Shown in pieces: positions 1-4,396 of a stretch of DNA of 5,786 nt. Below the pieces are notes generated by a model. It saw nothing but the letters and a program-made list of their open reading frames with translations, was not told where the DNA came from and did no database searches. Each line of letters opens with the position of its first letter. The first letter of the stretch is position 1. Source of the DNA: an uncultured Lachnospiraceae bacterium (lineage in GTDB: Bacteria; Bacillota; Clostridia; Lachnospirales; Lachnospiraceae); the NCBI GenBank assembly GCA_946627575.1, contig CAMOVS010000098.1, positions 1-5,786 on the forward strand. The letters are read 5' to 3'. A program made the position numbers and the translations under genes.

Positions 1-107
1 AGGTAAAGACCGATACGGGTATCCTGATTGCCAAGGCGGTGATGGAATACTTTAACCTAAAGATGCCTATCCCGGGACTTGAACTAGAAGTGCCGGAGGA
101 GGATTAG
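1..107 (+). CDS. C-terminal end of an unidentified protein (partial)
   Basis: An open frame enters from the left edge (first complete codon at position 3) and stops at TAG 105-107, giving 34 residues that begin VKTDTGILIAKAVMEYF and end in the acidic tail LEVPEED. Of the three plus-strand frames, the other two hit stops early (TAA at 4-6 in one, TAA near 53 in the other). The peptide looks like a terminal amphipathic helix followed by a Pro-Gly turn and an acidic tail. That is too little to name a family, and I do not recognise it. The gene converges on mutS2, and a likely shared terminator follows about 80 nt after the stop. I am fairly sure this is a real gene end, but its function is unknown. 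Confidence 0.6.
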   Translation, partial: VKTDTGILIAKAVMEYFNLKMPIPGLELEVPEED

Positions 108-182
108 AAGCCGCAATGAGTCCGGCTGATTCTGCGCGAGGCAGGTTAAGCAGGCGGCACAAACTATCATAAAGCAATATAA

Positions 183-220
183 GAGGAGCAGTCCGCAGGT
201 TAATCTGCAGGCTGCTCCTT
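183..220. terminator. Probable bidirectional intrinsic terminator between convergent genes
   Basis: The arms 185-198 (GGAGCAGTCCGCAG) and 205-218 (CTGCAGGCTGCTCC) pair over 14 positions around a 6-nt GTTAAT loop, with one G-U wobble and one mismatch on either strand. Pairs 184/219 and 183/220 extend the stem. The sequence after the stem is T-rich but interrupted on both strands: TTCTATAGTATATCTT on plus, and TCTTATATTGCTTT on minus. It lies between the plus-strand stop at 107 and the minus-strand mutS2 stop at 306, where both genes would need a terminator. The broken T-tract makes efficiency uncertain. Confidence 0.55.
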
Positions 221-244
221 CTATAGTATATCTTATAATCTTTG

Positions 245-262
245 CAGGCAGGCTGCTGCCTG
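245..262. repeat. Perfect 7-bp hairpin downstream of mutS2
   Basis: CAGGCAG (245-251) and CTGCCTG (256-262) form a perfect 7-bp GC-rich stem around a GCTG tetraloop, 44 nt past the mutS2 stop. No T-tract follows on either strand, so it is not a canonical terminator by itself. It could protect the mutS2 mRNA 3' end or make RNA polymerase pause before the terminator-like hairpin that comes next. Its GCAGGCTGCT core (248-257) is a direct copy of 207-216 in that other hairpin. Confidence 0.45.
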
Positions 263-305
263 AGCGGCCTATGCCCTTCATGGAGATAACAGACGGATCA
301 GTAAT

Positions 306-2726
306 TTATCGGAAGGTGACTACCGTGACGCCGGAGTCGCCTTCGCCCAGCTCTGCCAGCTTGTAGCTCTTGATATAGGACTGGCGGCGGAGATAGTCGT
401 GAATCCCCTTTCGCAGGGCGCCGGTTCCCTTGCCGTGGACGATCCGGACACTTTCCAGCCCGGCCATCATGGCATCATCCAGGTATTTCTCCAGCTTAGC
501 AATACCTTCGTCCACCGTGCATCCCAGAATGTTGATCTCAGGCTTGATGGTGGAGGACTTGTTCATGCTGTAGCGGTCGCCCCGGCGGTCTGCAGGAATC
601 CGTCCCTTCTTCTTTTGCTCATTCCTGGCCTGGTCTTCTTTGGTCTCCAGCAGCTCCAGGTCCTTATAATTCACTTTGGAGCTTAAGAAGCCCATCTGGA
701 CATTGATGTCGCCGCTTTTGTCAGCCGGTGAGGCTACGGTTCCCTCCAGGGAGAGGGAGGTGACGAAGACCCGGTCTCCCACAGAGAAATCCTCGGGGGA
801 GGTGATGACGGAAGCATGCCGGCCTCTGTAGGAAAGCTTTTTCTCCAGGTCGGTCATCTGCTGGCGAAGATTGGTTCGCCGGGCTTCCATTTTTCGTGTG
901 TTATCCTGCTTGGGATGCTGTTTCCAGGCGTTGTATTTGCGGATGCTTTCGTCGGCCATGTCCTTGGCATCCGAAAGGATCTTAAGGGCTTCCTCCCTGG
1001 CATCCCGAAGCATCTTATCTCTCTTCTGGCGGATGTCGTCCTGGTGGTCGTTCAGCCGCCTCCGAAGCTCTTCCACTTCTTCTCTGGCCTTGCGGAGCTC
1101 TTCCTGCTCTTCTTCGATCTTTTCTTTATCTTCTTCCAGCCTGGCCAGCATGTTTTCAAAGTCCAGGGTATTTACATCAATCTGGGATCTTGCCTGGTCA
1201 ATGATATAATCCGGCAGGCCTAGTTTTTTGCTGATGGCGAAGGCGTTGCTCTTGCCGGGAAGACCGATCAGGAGCCGGTAGGTGGGAGTCAGGGTCTCAA
1301 GGTCGAACTCGCAGCTGCCATTTTCCACTCCCGGAGTATCCATGGCGTACATCTTGAGCTCGGAATAGTGGGTGGTGGCGATGGTTCGGATCTGCCCGGT
1401 GTGGAGGTCGTCCAGGATGGCGATGGCCAAGGCTGCTCCTTCCGTCGGATCCGTCCCGGCGCAGATCTCATCAAAGAGAACCAGTGAATCGGGTGAGGCA
1501 TGCCTGACGATGTCGGTGATGTTGGTCATGTGGGAGGAGAAGGTACTGAGATTCATCTCGATGCTTTGCTCATCCCCGATGTCTGCGTAGATCTCCGAGA
1601 AGACCGCCAGTCTGGATCCCTGGAAAGCAGGGATATGGAGACCGGCCTGGCCCATGAGCTGAAAGAGGCCGACCGTCTTAAGGGAGACGGTTTTGCCTCC
1701 GGTGTTGGGGCCGGTCAGGAGGAGCATGGTGAAGTCCTGGCCGATGTGTATGTTGATGGGTACCACTTTTTTGGGATGAAGGAGGGGGTGTCTGGCCTGC
1801 TTAAGTTCAATGATCCCTTCCTGATTGAATTCCGGTTCGGTTCCCTGATAGTCCCGGGCGTACTTGGCCCTGGCAAAGACGAAGTCCAGATGGGTCAGGG
1901 CTTTCTGGTTCTCCTCCAGGTCCCTGCTTGCCGAAGCGCATTGGGCACTTAAGGTTTCCAGGATCTTTTCGATCTCCACCTGCTCTTTGATGGCCAGTTC
2001 CTTGAGTTCGTTGTTCATCTGAACCACAGACATGGGCTCGATAAAGAGGGTAGAACCGGAGGAAGACTGGTCGTGAATCATGCCAGGGAAGGAGTTGCGG
2101 TATTCATTTTTCACGGGAACACAGTAGCGGCCGTTCCTCATGGTAATCAGGGCGTCCTGAAGCATAGTCCTGGTGCTCTGAGAATTAATGATGGAAGACA
2201 GCTTGCTGTGGATACCGGCGTTGGTCTGCTTGATTTCCCGGCGTATGGCTTTGAGAGCGGAGGAAGCATCATCACTGATCTCGTCCTCCGAGAGGATGGC
2301 CGACCGGATCTGCCGGTGAATAAAGTCCAGAGGCTCCAGAATGTCAAAATAAGGGCTCAGCTGGTCTGCTGACAGGTCTTCTCCGTCCTGGTAATCCGGG
2401 CTTTCTTCTTCGTAAGCCTTTGCAGAAGCAGTAACCGTAAGCAGGGCGGCGATCTCCAGAAGCTCTTTGGCGCTTAGGGTCGAGCCGATCTCCAGAAGGC
2501 GAAGATGGGGACGGATATCAGTCAGGCCCTGGAAGGAAAGGGGGCCGGCCTTATAGACTCTTCTTAAGGCATCCCGGGTCTCTCCCTGACGGTTCAGAAT
2601 CTCATCGAAATCCGAGGAGGGGAGGAGATTCCTGCACATGGCCCTGCCCATGTCGGATGAAGCATAATGGGTCAGTTTCTCTATGATTTTATCGTATTCC
2701 AGTGTTTTAAGTACTTTATCGTTCAT
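306..2726 (-). CDS. mutS2: Endonuclease MutS2 (MutS-family ATPase with C-terminal Smr domain)
   Basis: This 806-residue protein is close to the usual MutS2 length (about 780-790). It starts MNDKVLKTLEYDKI, the characteristic MutS2 N-terminus. An in-frame TAG lies two codons upstream, so no longer start is possible. After the core/clamp region comes the ATPase: Walker A GPNTGGKT at 339-346, the signature STFSSHM at 394-400, and Walker B ending in D419-E420 followed by ICAGTDPTEGAA. A charged coiled coil spans about 525-632, a KOW-like beta segment about 645-695, and the Smr domain about 729-806 with HGKGTGALRKG from H764. Known for the family: suppression of recombination, and in B. subtilis binding and rescue of collided ribosomes. 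The mismatch-binding domain of true MutS is absent. Oddities: the Smr motif normally reading LDLR/H-G is INILG (731-735), and no Shine-Dalgarno sequence precedes the ATG. It lies 98 nt downstream of the acylphosphatase gene on the same strand. Confidence 0.97.
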   Translation of the reverse strand: MNDKVLKTLEYDKIIEKLTHYASSDMGRAMCRNLLPSSDFDEILNRQGETRDALRRVYKAGPLSFQGLTDIRPHLRLLEIGSTLSAKELLEIAALLTVTASAKAYEEESPDYQDGEDLSADQLSPYFDILEPLDFIHRQIRSAILSEDEISDDASSALKAIRREIKQTNAGIHSKLSSIINSQSTRTMLQDALITMRNGRYCVPVKNEYRNSFPGMIHDQSSSGSTLFIEPMSVVQMNNELKELAIKEQVEIEKILETLSAQCASASRDLEENQKALTHLDFVFARAKYARDYQGTEPEFNQEGIIELKQARHPLLHPKKVVPINIHIGQDFTMLLLTGPNTGGKTVSLKTVGLFQLMGQAGLHIPAFQGSRLAVFSEIYADIGDEQSIEMNLSTFSSHMTNITDIVRHASPDSLVLFDEICAGTDPTEGAALAIAILDDLHTGQIRTIATTHYSELKMYAMDTPGVENGSCEFDLETLTPTYRLLIGLPGKSNAFAISKKLGLPDYIIDQARSQIDVNTLDFENMLARLEEDKEKIEEEQEELRKAREEVEELRRRLNDHQDDIRQKRDKMLRDAREEALKILSDAKDMADESIRKYNAWKQHPKQDNTRKMEARRTNLRQQMTDLEKKLSYRGRHASVITSPEDFSVGDRVFVTSLSLEGTVASPADKSGDINVQMGFLSSKVNYKDLELLETKEDQARNEQKKKGRIPADRRGDRYSMNKSSTIKPEINILGCTVDEGIAKLEKYLDDAMMAGLESVRIVHGKGTGALRKGIHDYLRRQSYIKSYKLAELGEGDSGVTVVTFR

Positions 2727-2754
2727 TTTCTATTATTTCTATATCTTTGAATAT

Positions 2755-2773
2755 ATCGATTCTAAAGATCGAT
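2755..2773. repeat. Inverted repeat ATCGAT-N7-ATCGAT upstream of mutS2
   Basis: Two copies of the self-complementary hexamer ATCGAT (2755-2760 and 2768-2773) flank TCTAAAG, about 30 nt upstream of the mutS2 start. They could form a 6-bp hairpin in the mRNA or a small operator. The element is short and AT-rich, so chance is a serious alternative. Confidence 0.3.
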
Positions 2774-2808
2774 TGCTGTTTGAACTGCTGCCTTTGAACT
2801 GCAGCAAT
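2772..2808. repeat. Direct repeat TTTGAACTGC inside inverted repeat ATTGCTG/CAGCAAT
   Basis: In the acylphosphatase-mutS2 gap, TTTGAACTGC occurs twice (2779-2788 and 2793-2802), with starts 14 nt apart. Arms ATTGCTG (2772-2778) and CAGCAAT (2802-2808) enclose nearly all of it, giving a 7-bp stem over a 23-nt loop. No T-tract follows on the minus strand, so this is not an obvious terminator between the two genes. It may be a protein-binding site, a processing hairpin or a local duplication. Confidence 0.35.
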
Positions 2809-2824
2809 TGAAGTATTCTGATGA

Positions 2825-3115
2825 TTAATATCTGGGATGGAAGCCGGTTTCCTTGAGCACGTTGACAATTGGTATGTCGGCGATGTCAAGATGGGAAATC
2901 CGGATCCAGGGGTTGCCGCCGGGCCGGTCTTCTTTCATAAGCTCAATAAAGCGGTCCACCCGGTGGGCAGCGCCCTGTACTTCTATTTCCACATTGCCAT
3001 CGTAAAGGTTCTTCACCCAGCCGGTTACCTTGCAGGTGGACGCAATCCCCATTATGGTAAAACGAAAACCCACATGCTGGACTCTCCCGTGGGCGATGAT
3101 GTGTTTCCTGATCAT
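2825..3115 (-). CDS. acyP: Acylphosphatase
   Basis: The 96-residue protein matches the small single-domain acylphosphatase fold (usually about 90-100 residues). Enzymes of this family hydrolyse carboxyl-phosphate anhydrides such as acetyl-phosphate or 1,3-bisphosphoglycerate in the cytosol. The first signature is GRVQHVGFR (10-18), with the phosphate-binding arginine R18. The second is GWVKN (32-36), with catalytic asparagine N36, followed by LYDGNVEIEVQG. The C-terminus ends GFHPRY, where this family often ends in F-x-x-R/x-Y. Residue 14 is His where most members have Gly. The start at 3115 is supported by GGAGGAG seven bases upstream. The gene faces away from the yhaM-like gene, has its own probable promoter and a structured leader, and is followed 98 nt later by mutS2, with which it may be co-transcribed. 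Confidence 0.95.
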   Translation of the reverse strand: MIRKHIIAHGRVQHVGFRFTIMGIASTCKVTGWVKNLYDGNVEIEVQGAAHRVDRFIELMKEDRPGGNPWIRISHLDIADIPIVNVLKETGFHPRY

Positions 3116-3120
3116 TATGA

Positions 3121-3127
3121 CTCCTCC
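3121..3127 (-). promoter_or_regulatory. Strong ribosome-binding site of the acylphosphatase gene
   Basis: On the minus strand GGAGGAG sits 5 nt before the ATG at 3115 (the GGAGG core is 7 nt away). It is close to the ideal anti-16S sequence and fixes the start codon. It contrasts with mutS2 next door, which has none. Confidence 0.85.
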
Positions 3128-3138
3128 AATCTATCCGG

Positions 3139-3192
3139 AGCTGTCTGGGAAGATCACGGAAGTCATCACATGACAAGCGGTCCCTGACAGCT
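3139..3192 (-). promoter_or_regulatory. Structured 5' leader element before the acylphosphatase gene
   Basis: On the minus strand AGCTGTCAGGGA (3192-3181) can pair with TCCCAGACAGCT (3150-3139) over 12 positions with a single A-A mismatch. The 30-nt interior carries a smaller hairpin, GTCAT-GTG-ATGAC (3174-3162). The outer stem ends 11 nt upstream of the GGAGGAG ribosome-binding site and lies wholly within the leader expected from the promoter at 3217-3244. It could be a cis-acting RNA element tuning translation or mRNA stability, or a DNA operator. It matches no riboswitch class I recognise, and no T-tract suggests attenuation. Confidence 0.4.
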
Positions 3193-3216
3193 TATGAAGC
3201 CGCACCGGTATCTATC

Positions 3217-3244
3217 ATTATAGAGGAATTTATAAAAAAAGCAA
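3217..3244 (-). promoter_or_regulatory. Probable sigma-A-type promoter for acylphosphatase (and possibly mutS2)
   Basis: On the minus strand a perfect -10 TATAAT lies at 3222-3217, with a weaker -35 TTGCTT at 3244-3239 and a 16-bp spacer containing a T-run. Transcription would start near 3210, giving a leader of about 95 nt to the ATG at 3115. The -10 is convincing and the -35 only partial. Confidence 0.55.
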
Positions 3245-3252
3245 TTCAAACC

Positions 3253-3258
3253 TTGACT
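3253..3258 (+). promoter_or_regulatory. Possible upstream -35 element (TTGACT) for the yhaM-like gene
   Basis: TTGACT matches the -35 consensus at five of six positions, but the best -10 options 16-18 bp downstream (GCTTAT, CTTATC, TTATCA, around 3275-3282) are poor. If active, it would start transcription around 3288-3290, early enough for the ATG at 3328 with its GGAG site to be used. Weak support. Confidence 0.25.
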
Positions 3259-3284
3259 TTCTATGGTCCGCCTTGCTTATCAAT

Positions 3285-3313
3285 TTGCTATTCACTCTCT
3301 TTTATATTATAAT
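3285..3313 (+). promoter_or_regulatory. Probable sigma-A-type promoter for the yhaM-like/rlmD unit
   Basis: TTGCTA (3285-3290) and a perfect TATAAT (3308-3313) are separated by 17 bp, the optimal spacing. The initiation point would be near 3320, only about 8 nt before the first in-frame ATG (3328) and about 80 nt before the preferred ATG (3400). It diverges from the acylphosphatase promoter, with the two -35 elements about 40 bp apart. Confidence 0.65.
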
Positions 3314-3382
3314 AGTGGAGTTGTGAAATGAATTATAGTGAACGATTACAGATAATAGGTGCTGTGTCGTTTGCTATTTTAG

Positions 3383-3388
3383 AAAGGA
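3383..3388 (+). promoter_or_regulatory. Ribosome-binding site deciding the yhaM-like start
   Basis: AAAGGA at 3383-3388 precedes the ATG at 3400 with 11 nt between. The spacing is slightly long but usable. The competing upstream site GGAG (3317-3320) serves the ATG at 3328, but it would lie at or before the 5' end of a transcript made from the strongest promoter. Confidence 0.5.
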
Positions 3389-3399
3389 CCGGAACATCC

Positions 3400-4356
3400 A
3401 TGCGATATATCAACGAACTCAGAGAGGGTGATCATGTCTCTGAGGTGTACCTTTGCAAGCAGAAGAACATTTCCAGGACCAAGGCGGGTAAGACCTATTA
3501 TTCCCTGGTTCTCCAGGACAGGACCGGTGTGATCGACACCAAGATCTGGGAGCTCAACAACGGGATCGAACATTTTGAGCAGTTGGATTATATCAGGATT
3601 GATGGAAATGTGACCAGCTTCCAGGGGAATCTTCAGATGAATGTTCGCCGCCTGCGTAAGGCCAGGGAGGGAGAGTACGACCAGAAAGAGTATTTTCCCA
3701 GCACGGACAAGGACGTGAATGCTATGTTCCGTGAATTGACCGGTTATATCAATGGTGTTCAGGATATCCATCTTCGCAAGCTCCTGGTAGCTCTTTTCAG
3801 GGAAGAGGAGTTTGTCAGATCTTTCAAAGAGCATTCGGCGGCCAAGCGGGTTCACCACGGCTTTCTGGGAGGTTTGCTGGAGCATACACTCTCCGTGACC
3901 AAACTGTGTGATTTTTATTGCAGCCAGTATCCAATCCTCAACAGGGATCTGCTGATTACAGCGGCCATCTGCCACGATATCGGCAAAGTGAAGGAACTAT
4001 CCACCTTCCCGGCTAATGATTATACGGATGAGGGTCAGCTGATCGGTCATATCGTGATGGGAACCATGATGGTGGAGGAGAAAATCCGCCTGATCGAAGG
4101 CTTTCCCGATAAGCTGGCTGCCGAGCTTAAGCATTGTATTCTGGCCCATCATGGGGAGCTGGAATTCGGATCGCCTAAGAAGCCGGCCCTGATTGAGGCT
4201 TTGGCTTTGAATTTCGCTGATAATACCGATGCCAAGATAGAGAGCTTTATCGAAGCTCTGGCAGAACCAAACACGCAGTCCGGTGAGTGGAGGGGCTACA
4301 ACAGGATTTTTGAGTCCAACATACGGGCAACAGGCAATTCTCTTGTGAAAGAGTGA
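3400..4356 (+). CDS. yhaM: YhaM-family 3'-5' exoribonuclease (OB-fold + HD domain)
   Basis: From the ATG at 3400 the protein has 318 residues, close to B. subtilis YhaM (about 314). The N-terminal OB-fold (about 13-90) has the nucleic-acid-binding look of the family, including KAGKTYYSLVLQDRTGVID. The HD-type phosphohydrolase domain (about 150-285) shows candidate metal ligands: H162 in LLEHT, H192-D193 in ICHDIGK, H217 in IGHIVMG, H250-H251 in AHHGE, and D274 in NFADNTDAK. YhaM enzymes are metal-dependent 3'-5' exonucleases acting on RNA and single-stranded DNA in the cytosol. I chose 3400 because residues before it (from an ATG at 3328) come from AT-rich sequence overlapping the promoter leader and do not look like part of the OB-fold. 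A 342-residue form from 3328 remains possible. The methyltransferase gene follows after 40 nt, with no terminator between, so the two are probably co-transcribed. Confidence 0.88.
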   Translation: MRYINELREGDHVSEVYLCKQKNISRTKAGKTYYSLVLQDRTGVIDTKIWELNNGIEHFEQLDYIRIDGNVTSFQGNLQMNVRRLRKAREGEYDQKEYFPSTDKDVNAMFRELTGYINGVQDIHLRKLLVALFREEEFVRSFKEHSAAKRVHHGFLGGLLEHTLSVTKLCDFYCSQYPILNRDLLITAAICHDIGKVKELSTFPANDYTDEGQLIGHIVMGTMMVEEKIRLIEGFPDKLAAELKHCILAHHGELEFGSPKKPALIEALALNFADNTDAKIESFIEALAEPNTQSGEWRGYNRIFESNIRATGNSLVKE

Positions 4357-4384
4357 TATAGACAGGAAGATGCGGATGCAGACC

Positions 4385-4388
4385 AGGA
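4385..4388 (+). promoter_or_regulatory. Ribosome-binding site deciding the methyltransferase start
   Basis: AGGA, followed by AAAA, lies 8 nt before the ATG at 4397. In-frame ATGs also occur at 4370 and 4376. The AGGAAG at 4364-4369 directly abuts the first and lies 6 nt before the second. The 4397 start gives a TRAM domain that begins at the usual place. Confidence 0.5.
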
Positions 4389-4396
4389 AAAAGCAT

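Noticed and set aside
109..127. AGCCG/CGGCT inverted repeat just after the first gene's stop, considered as its terminator
   Set aside because: It has only five base pairs, a 9-nt loop and no T-tract. The hairpin at 183-220 is a much better candidate.
84..281. A 65-residue minus-strand frame with a hydrophobic stretch, resembling a small membrane protein
   Set aside because: It runs through both hairpins of the convergent intergenic region and overlaps the end of the plus-strand gene. I saw no clear ribosome-binding site, and the hydrophobic stretch comes from the hairpin arms.
1500..1952. A 150-residue plus-strand frame inside mutS2
   Set aside because: It is antisense to the Walker A region of mutS2 and has no domain signal.
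2943..3176. A 77-residue minus-strand frame beginning in the divergent region, considered as a leader peptide or overlapping gene
   Set aside because: It is out of frame with the acylphosphatase gene, passes through its signature motif region, and has no clear ribosome-binding site or domain.
2837..3187. A 116-residue plus-strand frame overlapping the acylphosphatase gene
   Set aside because: It is antisense to a gene with both acylphosphatase signatures and a near-perfect ribosome-binding site.
3379..3975. A 198-residue minus-strand frame opposite the yhaM-like gene
   Set aside because: It is a shadow of the OB-fold and HD coding sequence, with no domain of its own.
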